Assembly: GCA_019359515.1 (NCBI GenBank)
Contig: JAHHHC010000008.1
Span: 1 to 64,000 of the forward strand
Origin: Desmonostoc vinosum HA7617-LM4
Lineage (GTDB): Bacteria > Cyanobacteriota > Cyanobacteriia > Cyanobacteriales > Nostocaceae
Reading direction: 5' to 3'
Length of the DNA: 64,000 nucleotides
The notes beneath the pieces were generated by a model, which searched no databases, had not been told where the DNA came from, and saw only the letters and a program-made list of their open reading frames with translations. The position numbers and the translations under genes were made by a program. Positions 37,915 to 47,445 of this stretch are shown here, one piece after another (the stretch's first letter is position 1; each line of letters opens with the position of its first letter).

Positions 37915-39894
37915 ATGGATGCCAACGAATATACGTTAGTTCAATCTGACTCTCAAACAGAGCCACAGTCAGAAGTAGGATTAAAGTTTGCTCATTTTTT
38001 AATTAACCAAACCGCGGATGCTGCCTTCTGTTTAGGAGCGAACGCGCAGTTTCTTTATGTCAACGATGCAACTTGCAAAATCACTGAATATTCTTGTGAA
38101 GAATTGCTTTCGATGACATTAAAAGATGTAGATATAGACTTTTCGCTACATAATTTCTCAGATATTACATCGCAGGATTCTATTATATATAAATCTCGTT
38201 ATCGGACGAAGAAAGGTCGGGTATTTCTAGTAGAAATATCTATGACATCCTTAGAAGACCAAGGTAAAAAATATAGTTGTGTCTTCGTTCGCGATCGCAC
38301 TAATGAAATGGTAGAGTTGAGCGTACAAAAATGGATTGATGAATTAAGAGATGCTAAAGCCAACTTACAACAAGAAGTTACTCAATTAAAAAAAAAGGAA
38401 GTAGAGCTAGAAAGATCCCTATCTATATTTCATTCAACTTTGGAATCTACTACCATCGGCATTGTTGCAGTGAACTTTGAGGGAGATATTCTCAGCTTTA
38501 ATCAGCAATTTATCGATATGTGGCAGATCCCAGAAACATTGACTCTATCTAAAAGATGTCCTATATGTAGAGCCTTCTTTGAAGAACAATTAAAAGATCC
38601 AGAAGCTTTTAATCGGCTTGTTTGGGAAGTTTCTAGTCAATCTGATTTTGAGAGCTATGATATTCTTGAATTGAAAGACGGGAGAATTTTTGCACATTAC
38701 TCTAAACCTCAATGGCTGGATAAGAAAATTATTGGTAGAGTATGGAGCATTTGGGATATTACTGAATCTAAACGAACTGAAGAAGCACTAAGATTAAGCG
38801 AGGCTAGATTTCGGGCTTTAGCAGAAACGACCGATGTTAGTACTTTCTTAATTCAAGGTACACGGCTTTGTTACGTTAATCCAGCAGTAACGATACTCAC
38901 AGGCTATACAACAAAAGAACTGCTAACTGGCTTTGATATCCGCCAGTTAATTAAGAGTAAAAAACGTAGACAAGTGAGTGATTCGGGTAACTCAGCTAAC
39001 TTTGAATATCAAGAGATCAAGATCCTAACAAAAAATGGTAAAGAACGTTGGCTAGCTTGTGCAGTTGCAATACTTGATGGAGTGCTTGATTTTGGAGGAA
39101 AGAGTGTTGAGCTAATTGCAGGGATTGATATCACTGATTACAAGTACGCAGAAACAGAACTGAACCAGGCTTTAGAACAAGCAAAAGAACTAGGTGAATT
39201 GAGAGCGCGTTTCCTTTCTATGGTCTGTCATCAGTTTCGCAATCCGTTGAATGTTGTTTCATTTTCTAGTAGCTTACTGAAAAGAAATATCAATGATCAA
39301 ATGGCAGAAACTATAAGACCATTACTTGATGGCATTCAAATAGCCGTTGAACAGCTTAGCCAGATGTTAGATGATATTTTGTTTTACGCTAAAGCAGAGG
39401 CAGCAAAACTACAATTTGAGCCAAGACCACTGGAATTAGTTCAGTTTTGCAAGAATTTGGTGGCACAAGTGCAAATAAGTAGCAGCCAGAATCCAATAAA
39501 TTTTCTCACTCAAACTAGTTACTTTGTAGCCTTAGTAGATCCAAAACTATTTGAGTTTATTCTGAAGAACTTGCTCGATAATGCAGTTAAATATTCTCCA
39601 GTTCAGAGTTCGGTTGATCTGACACTTGCTTGTGAAAATGGGGAAATAATTTTTCAGGTCAAAGATCGGGGTATTGGGATTCCAATAAAAGACCAACAAA
39701 GGCTATTTGAAGCATTTTATCGCGGTAGTAATAGCAATGGTATATCCGGCACTGGATTGGGTTTATCGATTGTTAAAACCCTTGTAGATTTGCATGGTGG
39801 TCAAGTTACTGTGGAAAGTGAAGAAGGTAAGGGGACTACGTTTAGTGTAATCCTGCGGTCAGTTAAGAAAAACTCTGTCAATTCTCAGTTATAG
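37915..39894 (+). CDS. PAS-domain sensor histidine kinase of the scytonemin locus
   Basis: The 659-residue soluble kinase has three PAS-type sensory regions (about residues 25-135, 175-290 and 295-415) and a helical linker near 140-175. The HisKA box MVCHQFRNPLN has phospho-acceptor His439. The ATPase domain carries NLLDNAVKYSP, DRGIGIP and GTGLGLSIVKTL. There are no membrane helices, so it senses a cytosolic cue. It is divergent from scyA and followed by its response regulator. The N. punctiforme counterparts (NpF1277/NpF1278) are needed for UV-A induction of scytonemin, so the same role is expected. Confidence 0.88.
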   Translation: MDANEYTLVQSDSQTEPQSEVGLKFAHFLINQTADAAFCLGANAQFLYVNDATCKITEYSCEELLSMTLKDVDIDFSLHNFSDITSQDSIIYKSRYRTKKGRVFLVEISMTSLEDQGKKYSCVFVRDRTNEMVELSVQKWIDELRDAKANLQQEVTQLKKKEVELERSLSIFHSTLESTTIGIVAVNFEGDILSFNQQFIDMWQIPETLTLSKRCPICRAFFEEQLKDPEAFNRLVWEVSSQSDFESYDILELKDGRIFAHYSKPQWLDKKIIGRVWSIWDITESKRTEEALRLSEARFRALAETTDVSTFLIQGTRLCYVNPAVTILTGYTTKELLTGFDIRQLIKSKKRRQVSDSGNSANFEYQEIKILTKNGKERWLACAVAILDGVLDFGGKSVELIAGIDITDYKYAETELNQALEQAKELGELRARFLSMVCHQFRNPLNVVSFSSSLLKRNINDQMAETIRPLLDGIQIAVEQLSQMLDDILFYAKAEAAKLQFEPRPLELVQFCKNLVAQVQISSSQNPINFLTQTSYFVALVDPKLFEFILKNLLDNAVKYSPVQSSVDLTLACENGEIIFQVKDRGIGIPIKDQQRLFEAFYRGSNSNGISGTGLGLSIVKTLVDLHGGQVTVESEEGKGTTFSVILRSVKKNSVNSQL

Positions 39895-40010
39895 GTATTG
39901 ATTTGGAAATCAATATTCATAACTTTATGGAAAAAAATAATCTCGTTGTAACTTAATAGTCTGCATTGAGTTTAGTAGATATTCCTTACCAAAAAATTAG
40001 CGACAGAAAA

Positions 40011-40868
40011 ATGACGTACCAATTCTCGAAAAAAATTCTCGTAGTTGAAGATGATACCATCACCCGTAATCTTTTTTTAAAAAGTCTTGAAGCTGAAGGT
40101 TTTGAGATGATAGGTGCTGAAAACGGTATTGTTGGTATCCAGCAAGCACAAGAGCATTTACCAGACCTCGTGATTTGCGATATTATGATGCCTGATATGG
40201 ATGGTTATAGTGTTCTGGCTGTGCTGAGTCAAGATCCGGTCACAGCTGTGATTCCCTTCATTTTTCTCACTGGTAGCGATACTAGAGCAGATGTTCGCAA
40301 AGCTATGGAGTTGGGAGCGGATGATTATTTGACTAAACCTTCTACAATAGAAGAATTACTCAGAGCGATCGCTATTCGATTACGAAAACAAGCGATTCTT
40401 CAACACTGGTGTATGAATAAACTTGAGCAGACTGCAAAGTCAGTATCTACTGATAAGACTCTATCAGTCACCACTCCTAAGTCAATCTTTCCCTGCGTTC
40501 CCCAATTAAAAGAAGTTTTCGACTTTATAGAAGCTAACTATCATCAAGGAATTACTCTGTGTGATGTAGCTCAAGCGGTTGGTTACTCACCTGCTTACTT
40601 AACCAACCGAGTTGCAAGACAGACAGGAGAAACTGTTAACAATTGGATTGTCAAACGCCGCATGGCAGGCGCTCGTTTTTTGCTGCAAAATCACAATCAA
40701 ACAATCGAAGAAATTGCAAAAGCATTGGGCTATCAAAATGTCTGTCACTTCTCCCGCCAATTTCGTCAACATCATGGTTTACCTCCCCATACTTGGCGCA
40801 AAGAACATCAAGTAATTGAGTCACAAATCAACACTAAAATGCTCACTCTTCAATCGAATTTGGTCTAG
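40011..40868 (+). CDS. Response regulator with AraC-type DNA-binding domain
   Basis: Counted from ATG 40011 the protein has 285 residues. A receiver domain (KILVVEDDTITR, phospho-acceptor Asp57 in VICDIMMPDMDG, and the Lys in DDYLTKPS) is joined to an AraC/XylS helix-turn-helix pair (LCDVAQAVGYSPAYLTNRV and EEIAKALGYQNVCHFSRQF). Such fusions activate transcription when phosphorylated. It follows the PAS kinase by about 115 bp and is the likely activator of the divergent scy-ebo-trp run. A TTG start at 39966 is less likely. Confidence 0.88.
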   Translation: MTYQFSKKILVVEDDTITRNLFLKSLEAEGFEMIGAENGIVGIQQAQEHLPDLVICDIMMPDMDGYSVLAVLSQDPVTAVIPFIFLTGSDTRADVRKAMELGADDYLTKPSTIEELLRAIAIRLRKQAILQHWCMNKLEQTAKSVSTDKTLSVTTPKSIFPCVPQLKEVFDFIEANYHQGITLCDVAQAVGYSPAYLTNRVARQTGETVNNWIVKRRMAGARFLLQNHNQTIEEIAKALGYQNVCHFSRQFRQHHGLPPHTWRKEHQVIESQINTKMLTLQSNLV

Positions 40869-40914
40869 CCACTATTGAACGTCTTTTTCCCATCTCATAT
40901 TTTCCATCTTGATT

Positions 40915-41118
40915 GCACTATTTTAAGGCTTGGCACGCCGCTGCTGGACTGACACAGCTAAAGTAATACATTAGATGTAGGTTGGGTTATAGCTTGCTTA
41001 AGCGTAGGGGTACGAAGTGAAACCCAACCACTATTAACCAGTTTCGTGGGTTTAAGTCCCCCAGTTCTATAATCGGCAAGTTTTGTGTTGGGGTCTTTAA
41101 TTACGAATTACGAATTAT
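40915..41118. repeat. Intergenic repeats after the response regulator
   Basis: TTTTAAGGCTTGGCACGCC (also at about 8715) is followed by the inverted pair GGTTGGGTT (40980-40988) and AACCCAACC (41021-41029). The region ends in ATTACGAATTACGAATTATTT. The inverted pair could fold and end the two-component transcript. Confidence 0.65.
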
Positions 41119-42381
41119 TTAATCTTGCAATGCCCTTAGTTTGGCTATCCCTGGCCAGATCATCGCCACCGCAACCACCACAACAATTGTGCCAATTCCA
41201 CCACCCACAACAGATATCACCGGGCCAAATAGGGCAGCGGTTAAACCCGATTCAAACCCACCCAATTCATTAGAAGCACTGATAAACACACTGTTAATGG
41301 CAGCCACTCGACCACGTAAATGATCTGGTGTTCTAATTTGAACTAAGGTGTGGCGAATCACAACGCTAATACTATCTAGTGCCCCACTCAGGACTAACAT
41401 TAACAGTGACAGCCAAAACCAATGCGAAAGCCCAAAGATGATTGTGACAACACCAAAGCCAACCACCGACCAAAGTAAGGCTGGCCCAGCATTACGTAAA
41501 GGTGGCAAGTATGCTAGTACGATCGCCATAAATAAAGCACCAATGGAAGGGGCTGCTTGTAGATAGCCCAATTCTACTGGCCCCACATGCAAAATATCTT
41601 TGGCGAAGATGGGTAATAGCGCGATCGCACCCCCCAATAAAACGGCAAACATATCTAGGGTAATTGCTGCAAGAATCAGCTGGTTTTGCCAAACAAATTT
41701 AGCACCAGCCCAGAGTACTGTAAGGGAGAGTGGCTCTTGGGAACGAGTTGTTTTTTTCCCAGCGATCGCAGCTATTAATATCAAACAGAGAAATGAGGCG
41801 ATCGCCGCTAGTACGTATACTCCCGTAGCACTTCCCAACAAAGCGATACCAAATCCCCCTAAAGCCGGGCCAACTACTGAGGCTAACTGAAAGCTGCTAC
41901 TGTTCCATGTGGCAGCATTCGTAAAAGCGCTGATAGGTATTAATTGCCACATTAAAGCATCGCTAGCAGGCTTTAAAAAAGCCCTGGCAATACCTGTTAA
42001 TACTAAACAGGCGTAGATAAAGATAACTGCTCCTTTAGTCCAAGAAAGTATCGCCAAAGCTAAGGAACATAAGGCTAAGAGCAAGATTGACAGCAACATC
42101 GTCAATTTGCGATCATTGCGATCGGCTACATGGCCAGCAATCAAGGTGAGGGCAATCATCGGTAGGACTTGGGCTAGCCCAACAACACCCAACACCAAGG
42201 CTGAGCCAGTACGCTCATAAAGTTCCCAGCCAATGGCTACAGTCTGCATTTGTGAGCCGATGAACAGGAGTACACGCCCGATACTAAATAATCTATAATC
42301 TCGAAACCGCAGAGCTGCAAAGGGGTCGTGTTGTACAGATTCACTGTTGAGGCGGTTTAAGTTCCGTTTGCTCGAAGACAT
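41119..42381 (-). CDS. MFS exporter (EntS-like, MFS_3 group)
   Basis: The 420-residue protein has about 12 membrane helices. The start FAALRFRDYRLFSIGRVLLF is typical of the EntS/MFS_3 family. The conserved cytoplasmic loop between helices 2 and 3 reads GHVADRNDRKLTM, a variant of the MFS signature. These carriers export siderophores, drugs or similar small molecules; the substrate here is unknown. It overlaps the end of a MarR-type regulator by 41 bases, so the pair is an operon probably induced by a small ligand. Confidence 0.85.
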   Translation of the reverse strand: MSSSKRNLNRLNSESVQHDPFAALRFRDYRLFSIGRVLLFIGSQMQTVAIGWELYERTGSALVLGVVGLAQVLPMIALTLIAGHVADRNDRKLTMLLSILLLALCSLALAILSWTKGAVIFIYACLVLTGIARAFLKPASDALMWQLIPISAFTNAATWNSSSFQLASVVGPALGGFGIALLGSATGVYVLAAIASFLCLILIAAIAGKKTTRSQEPLSLTVLWAGAKFVWQNQLILAAITLDMFAVLLGGAIALLPIFAKDILHVGPVELGYLQAAPSIGALFMAIVLAYLPPLRNAGPALLWSVVGFGVVTIIFGLSHWFWLSLLMLVLSGALDSISVVIRHTLVQIRTPDHLRGRVAAINSVFISASNELGGFESGLTAALFGPVISVVGGGIGTIVVVVAVAMIWPGIAKLRALQD

Positions 42382-42820
42382 TTTTTATTAGAGCTAACCC
42401 TTCTTCAATATTGGAGATTTGTTCTTCTGTGAGACCATCCAAAAGTTTGGCAATATGGGCGCGAGTTTGGTCTTGGGATTGCTTGAGTTGATGCTTTCCC
42501 TCTTCAGTTAAGTTGAGGATAATCCGCCGTCGTTCTTGCGGATGGTCACAGCGTTGTACTAAGTTGCGTTGTACTAGGCGTTCGGTTGTCGCTGAGGCTG
42601 TGGCACAGGTGACACCTAAATGATCTGCTAAGTCAGATAGTGAAGCACCTGGATGATGATTGAGAAACGCTAGCGATCGCAACTGAGGTATAGATAAAGC
42701 AGCGGCACTGTTAGCCCGCATATCCGCTCGAATAAATCGCATAACTAACGGAATTGTCTCCATTACTCTAGCAGCACATTCTTCGGAAGTTGTGCCTTGC
42801 GAAATTTTATCGAGCTTCAT
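42341..42820 (-). CDS. MarR-family transcription regulator
   Basis: The 159-residue winged-helix protein has SIPQLRSLAFLNHHPGASLS and DLADHLGVTCATASATTERL (recognition helix). The wing LVQRCDHPQERRRIILNLTEEG carries the conserved DxRR-like turn. MarR proteins usually repress an adjacent exporter until a phenolic or other ligand binds, and the overlapping MFS gene fits that. It is upstream of the exporter on the same strand. Confidence 0.88.
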   Translation of the reverse strand: MKLDKISQGTTSEECAARVMETIPLVMRFIRADMRANSAAALSIPQLRSLAFLNHHPGASLSDLADHLGVTCATASATTERLVQRNLVQRCDHPQERRRIILNLTEEGKHQLKQSQDQTRAHIAKLLDGLTEEQISNIEEGLALIKNVFEQTELKPPQQ

Positions 42821-43270
42821 GGGCTATTCGTTCTCCTGATTACATTGCCACCCGTGGATAAAGTCTTCCACAGATTAAGGTCAAGCCTGTTAATGTTAAC
42901 AAAAGAATTGTACAGTCCTAACCAAAGCCATAGATTTTCGTAGCCAGTGAGCAGAAAGGGCCTGGGGTACATAGCCGAGTAATTGCCTATCTGACAGGTC
43001 AATATTTTCCATAAGTCTTGTCATGAGTTTGATGCACTTCTTATATTTAGCTTGCCTAAATATTAGCTTCTCATATTTTCTCTGGAAGTCAAGAGTATGG
43101 GTGCAATTTATCTGAGAACAGCAATTAAATTTGCGGGGTTGCAAAATCCCCGACTTTTTGAAGAAGTTGGGAATCTGACCACCTTCACCGATTATTTTGT
43201 AAAAAACCTGCACTTCTCAGTAAGGAAGATGGGAATTGTAGGAGAATAAATCAAAATCAAGAGAAAAATT
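42821..43270. other. Divergent intergenic region between marR and the desaturase
   Basis: No gene is supported. A minus-strand frame of 105 codons (42896-43213) has no family signature. The hairpin CGGGG-TTGCAAAAT-CCCCG followed by ACTTTTTG (about 43134-43160) looks like a plus-strand terminator or a dispersed repeat. The region must hold the promoters of both flanking genes. Confidence 0.5.
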
Positions 43271-44353
43271 ATGCAAATTAGTAAGGTTTGCTTTTCCAAC
43301 CGTGAAGCGACGCTCTTTGCACAAGAAGTCAAAACACAGGTTGCAAATTATTTTGAAGTAACGGGTCGCTCACCAAAAGCTGATTTCCGAATGGTATTCA
43401 AGACAATTTTCTTTCTGGGGATTACCTACGGTAGCTATGCACTGATTTTGAGCAACCAATTTTCTGTATGGCAAATGCTCGCTCTGGCTGTATTAATGGG
43501 TGTAGGAATAGCGGGTATTGGCTTTTGTATTGCACATGATGCTCTACACGGAGCCTACTCGGTAAACCCACGGGTGAACAAATCCATCGGTTTTATTTTC
43601 GATCTGCTGGGTGCTAATGGACATATATGGAAAATCGCCCATAATACTATTCATCACACATACTCCAACATCCCCGGAGTCGATCAAGACCTGATGGTTT
43701 CGCCGCTCATCCGGTTTTCGTCGGTTACTCCCTTAAAACCTATTCACAAATATCAACATATCTATGCTTTTTTTGCATATAGCCTCGCCACACTCAATTG
43801 GCTTTTTATGAAGGATTTTCTTTGCTTTCAACTTCAAGATTTCGGGCCATGCAAAAACCTAGTACATTCCCGTGCTGAGGTCGTAAATCTGATTTGGACA
43901 AAGTTATTTGTTTATGGCTATACGATCGCAATTCCACTAATAGTTTTAGATGTAACCTGGTGGCAATTTCTCATCGGGTTTGTGGCCATGCACGTTACAG
44001 CAGGAATTATTCTCGGTGTAGTATTCCAGTTGGCGCACGTAGTTGAAGGACTGGAATTCCCTTTGCCAGATGAAAACGGCGCAATCGAGCATACATGGCT
44101 AGTTCATCAGATGGTAACTACAGCCAATTTCGCCCATGATAACCAATTATTATCTTGGTTCGTAGGTGGGTTAAATTACCAGATTGAGCATCACCTGTTC
44201 CCACAAGTATGCAGTGTTCACTATCCGGCAATCAGTCAGATTGTACGTGAGGTGGCTCAGAAACATGACGTACCTTACAACTATTTCCCAACATTTTTTG
44301 GTGCAATCCAATCGCACTATTCGATGTTAAAGAAGCTGGGTAATTCCGATTGA
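43271..44353 (+). CDS. Fatty-acid desaturase (DesD-like front-end acyl-lipid type)
   Basis: The 360-residue membrane enzyme has the three histidine boxes HDALHGAYS, HNTIHHTYSN and QIEHHLFPQ. The third box, with Gln in place of the first His, is characteristic of front-end (delta-5/delta-6) desaturases. Length and layout match cyanobacterial DesD, which lacks a fused cytochrome b5 domain. It introduces a double bond into lipid-bound acyl chains with ferredoxin as electron donor. The exact position (delta-6 or other) cannot be settled from sequence alone. Confidence 0.85.
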   Translation: MQISKVCFSNREATLFAQEVKTQVANYFEVTGRSPKADFRMVFKTIFFLGITYGSYALILSNQFSVWQMLALAVLMGVGIAGIGFCIAHDALHGAYSVNPRVNKSIGFIFDLLGANGHIWKIAHNTIHHTYSNIPGVDQDLMVSPLIRFSSVTPLKPIHKYQHIYAFFAYSLATLNWLFMKDFLCFQLQDFGPCKNLVHSRAEVVNLIWTKLFVYGYTIAIPLIVLDVTWWQFLIGFVAMHVTAGIILGVVFQLAHVVEGLEFPLPDENGAIEHTWLVHQMVTTANFAHDNQLLSWFVGGLNYQIEHHLFPQVCSVHYPAISQIVREVAQKHDVPYNYFPTFFGAIQSHYSMLKKLGNSD

Positions 44354-44388
44354 TTTAGAAATGCTAGATGATAGCACTTCTGTAGTGA

Positions 44389-45699
44389 TTATCTCCGACG
44401 CAGTTGAGGCCAAATTAGCAGACTATTGAGGATTAATATTAAAGCTGTGGACGATAAGGTGGCAATTCCTGTACCCACAATGCCAAAAAATTTCGTTAAA
44501 ACTAGCAACAACGGTAAATAAACTCCCAAAATTGCGATCGCATTTACTTTGAAGGGAAAACTAGGCTTACCAATGGCATAAAAAGCAGGTTCTAAGGCAC
44601 AATTTCCGATTGTGAAGATTTCTGCTGACACTAACAGGATTAAAATCCCATAGGCCGCAATAAATGCCTCGCCAAAAGCATACTTGAGGATGATTCGTCC
44701 CAAGCACAGGCTAATGATAAAAATTATTACACCAATGCTGATAGCGATCGCAGTTGATTTCAGCAATAAAACCTTGAACAAGTGCCATTTTTCCTGACTC
44801 TCTAAGCGAGCTAATTCTGGATAGATAGATTGAGTCAAAATCTGAGCTAGATCCTTCAGTGGAGTAGACAACTCATAGCTAACCTGGAACAGTCCAGCGG
44901 CTGTGGGAGTAGCGAAAATTCCCACTACTAAGGGACTGGCTTGTCGCATTACCGTTGGTAGAGAAGAATCGAAGTTAGACACCATAGAAAACTTCAACAA
45001 GCCAGGATGGTTTTGATGCAAGTCCATTAAAGACCCATCTATCTTCTTGAGCAAACCTTGTTTCCGGGCTTCTCGCCAACCAACAAAGAACAATATTAAT
45101 CCTCCAGATGCCTGAGCAATGAACCAAACTAGAAGATATCCCCACAACGGAGCATTCAGGATGACTGCTATAATCGCTCCCAACAAGGAAATAAAGGTAG
45201 GAATAGTAATTTGGAAGGCCAGCAAATCAAAACGATTGTAAAGCTGTAATAAACCTTTAGGTGTGGCTGTGCTAGTAAAAAGAATTACCAAGCTACACCA
45301 CTGTACTTGAGTAACCATCGCTTGATCCCATCCTATATATAAACCTAGATAGGGAGCGATTGTAATTGCGATCGCTAAACCAACTAACACCCCTACCAAA
45401 TCAAGTAGGCTAGTAAACTTCAAAAGCTGCTGCAAAGCAGCTTGATTTTTTCGTTCCAGACAAAGAGCGCCGTAACGAATCACCGCTTGAGAAGATTGAA
45501 AGGTAGTTAAATCTACAATTACTTGAATATAGGTTTGAATGAGAATCAGCATACCGAAGCCTGTAACACCAAGGTGATGAGTAACTACACTTAAATAAAT
45601 TAAGCTAGTCAATCCGGTTGTTACTCGCCCTCCTAGCAGCCATGTAGCATTTCTCATGACTTTGTTGAGGAAAATACTGTCGGCAAGCAATTGCTTCAT
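44389..45699 (-). CDS. Oligosaccharide flippase (Wzx-like, MATE/MOP superfamily)
   Basis: The 436-residue protein has about 12-14 hydrophobic segments. It starts with FLNKVMRNATWLLGGRVTTG, typical of polysaccharide flippases, and contains AALQQLLKFTSLLDLVG and ASPLVVGIFATPTAAGLFQV. It probably moves lipid-linked glycan units across the cytoplasmic membrane. No glycosyltransferase gene lies beside it. It converges with the desaturase, with 35 bp between the stops. Confidence 0.82.
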   Translation of the reverse strand: MKQLLADSIFLNKVMRNATWLLGGRVTTGLTSLIYLSVVTHHLGVTGFGMLILIQTYIQVIVDLTTFQSSQAVIRYGALCLERKNQAALQQLLKFTSLLDLVGVLVGLAIAITIAPYLGLYIGWDQAMVTQVQWCSLVILFTSTATPKGLLQLYNRFDLLAFQITIPTFISLLGAIIAVILNAPLWGYLLVWFIAQASGGLILFFVGWREARKQGLLKKIDGSLMDLHQNHPGLLKFSMVSNFDSSLPTVMRQASPLVVGIFATPTAAGLFQVSYELSTPLKDLAQILTQSIYPELARLESQEKWHLFKVLLLKSTAIAISIGVIIFIISLCLGRIILKYAFGEAFIAAYGILILLVSAEIFTIGNCALEPAFYAIGKPSFPFKVNAIAILGVYLPLLLVLTKFFGIVGTGIATLSSTALILILNSLLIWPQLRRR

Positions 45700-45725
45700 T
45701 ATTGCAAACTAGATACAGGTAAAAG

Positions 45726-45905
45726 GGATTAGGAATTGGGAATTGGGAACTTGTGCTGAGCGAAATCGCACCCTGCTGGATCTTGCTACGTGTAGCGTCT
45801 CCGACAGGAAAAGTATTAGGAATTTCCAGAATTCTCTTTTAGTATCCAGTTCCTAGTACCTAGTCCTTAGTCCCCAGTCCCTAGTCACTAGTTCCCAGTT
45901 CAAAA
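45726..45905. repeat. Heptad and decamer repeats upstream of the flippase gene
   Basis: GGAATTGGGAATTGGGAA (about 45731-45750) and a CCTAGTCCTTAGTCCCCAGTCCC-type array (about 45855-45900) flank a TGTAGCGTCTCCGACAGG segment. No gene is supported. Confidence 0.75.
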
Positions 45906-45914
45906 GTATACATG

Positions 45915-46233
45915 ATTTTTTGGGAAGAGTCCTTTTAGCCTGGTTGCAACTGACTCGCTACAAGCTGCGTCTTGTTGTAGCGATTTTAGGTATTGCTTTT
46001 GCCGCCATTCTGATTTTTACGCAATTAGCCTTTTTAGATTAGACCTCTTGCATAAATATTTTTTTGTTGGGCTACGCCCCGCTTCTCTACGAGACGCTTC
46101 GCGAACGCTAACACGCAGAGGCGCCCCAGACGCAGAGAAGAGAACGCAAAGAAGGACTTTTGCAAGAGGTCTATTTCTCTACGAAAGTCAAACAGTATTA
46201 CGTTCTCGCCTCAAGGCAGATTTAAAATCACTG
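45915..46233 (+). pseudogene. devC: DevC-like ABC permease, N-terminal remnant interrupted by a MITE
   Basis: The frame reads LLAWLQLTRYKLRLVVAILG then IAFAAILIFTQLAFLD up to 46039. That is the first membrane helix and lead of DevC, the permease of the heterocyst-type DevBCA exporter. A family B element (46040-46173) follows. After it LFLYESQTVLRSRLKADLKSL resumes the DevC pattern (short loop ending in LKADL) and stops. Only about 70 of nearly 390 codons remain. The frames on the two sides differ by one base after element removal, so there is an additional lesion. No devB or devA is nearby. Confidence 0.68.
46040..46173. mobile_element. 134-bp MITE-like element, family B, inside the devC remnant
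   Basis: The ends TAGACCTCTTGCA (46040-46052) and TGCAAGAGGTCTA (46161-46173) are perfect 13-bp inverted repeats with TA at each edge. The interior carries GGGCTACGCCCCGCTTCTC and GAGACGCTTCGCGAACGC, the reverse of a string at 23666-23710. It has no coding capacity of its own. Confidence 0.75.
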
Positions 46234-46459
46234 TAAATATTTCTCCACTCGCCTTTCTTGCAACATTTCTTCAACCTGAGCATCTGTGGGTGAAGGTTGG
46301 TCTGTTTTCAGTAAACCCCGCATTTGCTTAATTAAGACTTTTCGATTGGGTTGAGAACTAAGTGTGTTTTGTAGAGAGTCAATAATTGCACTAAGGAGCG
46401 CAAGACGATACATTGACCGATAGTTTGAAAGCTTGCTCTTTAATTTCTTGGAGAGACAT
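46228..46459 (-). pseudogene. Frameshifted small antitoxin-like gene
   Basis: From ATG 46459 the frame reads MSLQEIKEQAFKLSVN and then runs out of register. The next frame continues YRLALLSAIIDSLQNTLSS to a stop at 46228. Dropping one T near 46414 (AATGTATCG to AATGATCG) joins both into a 76-residue protein with SVNDRLALLSAIIDSL. This is the typical start of short cyanobacterial antitoxin-like proteins. No toxin gene lies beside it. Either the gene is dead or the base is a sequencing error. Confidence 0.6.
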
Positions 46460-46612
46460 CAGGCTACTTCACAAGTATTGGCTACATTCTATTTTGACAA
46501 TTAGAAATTCCAGACTACCTCGAATAGCACAAGCGTGTGATGGCGATCGCTGTCTATTAGCCTCACTGAATTTGAATTGATGCTCTTAATAAGTCTTTAA
46601 CCAGACATGATA

Positions 46613-47440
46613 TTACAAATTATTTTTAAACCATTGTTGAAGGCGTTTCCAGCCGTCTTTAGCTTCTTTTTCACGGTAGGAAGGACGATAATCGGCGAAA
46701 AAGGCGTGAGGTGCATCAGGATAGACGATAATTTCAGACTTGCTGTTGCTGGATTTCAGGCGATCGCGCATTTGCTCTACTGTATCTAGAGGAATGCCTG
46801 TATCTTTACCACCGTAAAGTCCGAGAATTGGTACTTTGAGGTTAGACGCAATATCAACGGGATATTTGGGTGTCAGTTCTGTAACATCCCCCACTAGTCG
46901 CCCATACCAAGCTACACCGGCTTTGACGTTGGGATTATGAGCAGCATATAACCAGGTAATGCGACCACCCCAGCAGAAGCCAGTAATTGCTAACTGTTCA
47001 GCATTACCTTTAGCTGATTTCACAGCCCAGTTGACTGTTGCATCCAGATCAGATAACACCTGAGCATCTGGGACTTTGGCGACTATTTGGCGGATTTCGT
47101 CTATGCTACTTAACTTGAGGACATCGCCTTGACGCACGAATAATTGGGGAGCGATCGCTAAATATCCCAATTTAGCAAAGCGACGGCAAACATCCTGGAT
47201 ATGCTCATGTACACCAAAGATTTCCTGAATTACTAGCACAATCGGCAAATTTTTCCCCTTGGCGGGTTGCGCTCTATAGGCTGGAATTTCGCCATCTTTG
47301 ACAGGAATATTCACAGCACCAGCTAATAATCCTTTGGCGTTGGTGGTAATGACTTGAGCGGAAATCGGTTGTACTGCCAAGGCGAAGCCAGTTGCTAGGG
47401 TGGCTGTGGCAATAAATTGGCGACGTGTTACATTTTTCAT
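46613..47440 (-). CDS. Dienelactone-hydrolase-family protein, Tat-exported
   Basis: The 275-residue protein has a twin-arginine signal ([19 protein letters not shown], ending about SAQ). The alpha/beta-hydrolase domain has nucleophile motif ITGFCWGGR (Cys), [10 protein letters not shown] (Asp) and YPDAPHAFF (His). This is the Cys-Asp-His triad of dienelactone hydrolases. The pattern predicts export folded through Tat and hydrolysis of an unknown lactone or ester. It starts 5 bp after the response-regulator/reductase gene, so the two are one operon. Confidence 0.85.
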   Translation of the reverse strand: MKNVTRRQFIATATLATGFALAVQPISAQVITTNAKGLLAGAVNIPVKDGEIPAYRAQPAKGKNLPIVLVIQEIFGVHEHIQDVCRRFAKLGYLAIAPQLFVRQGDVLKLSSIDEIRQIVAKVPDAQVLSDLDATVNWAVKSAKGNAEQLAITGFCWGGRITWLYAAHNPNVKAGVAWYGRLVGDVTELTPKYPVDIASNLKVPILGLYGGKDTGIPLDTVEQMRDRLKSSNSKSEIIVYPDAPHAFFADYRPSYREKEAKDGWKRLQQWFKNNL

Positions 47441-47445
47441 AAATT

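Noticed and set aside
42896-43213. 105-codon minus-strand frame upstream of marR
   Set aside because: There is no recognisable domain, it crosses a dispersed hairpin repeat, and it covers the expected promoter of marR.
46048-46236. 62-codon plus-strand frame
   Set aside because: It is a composite of a MITE interior and the end of the devC remnant, not a gene.
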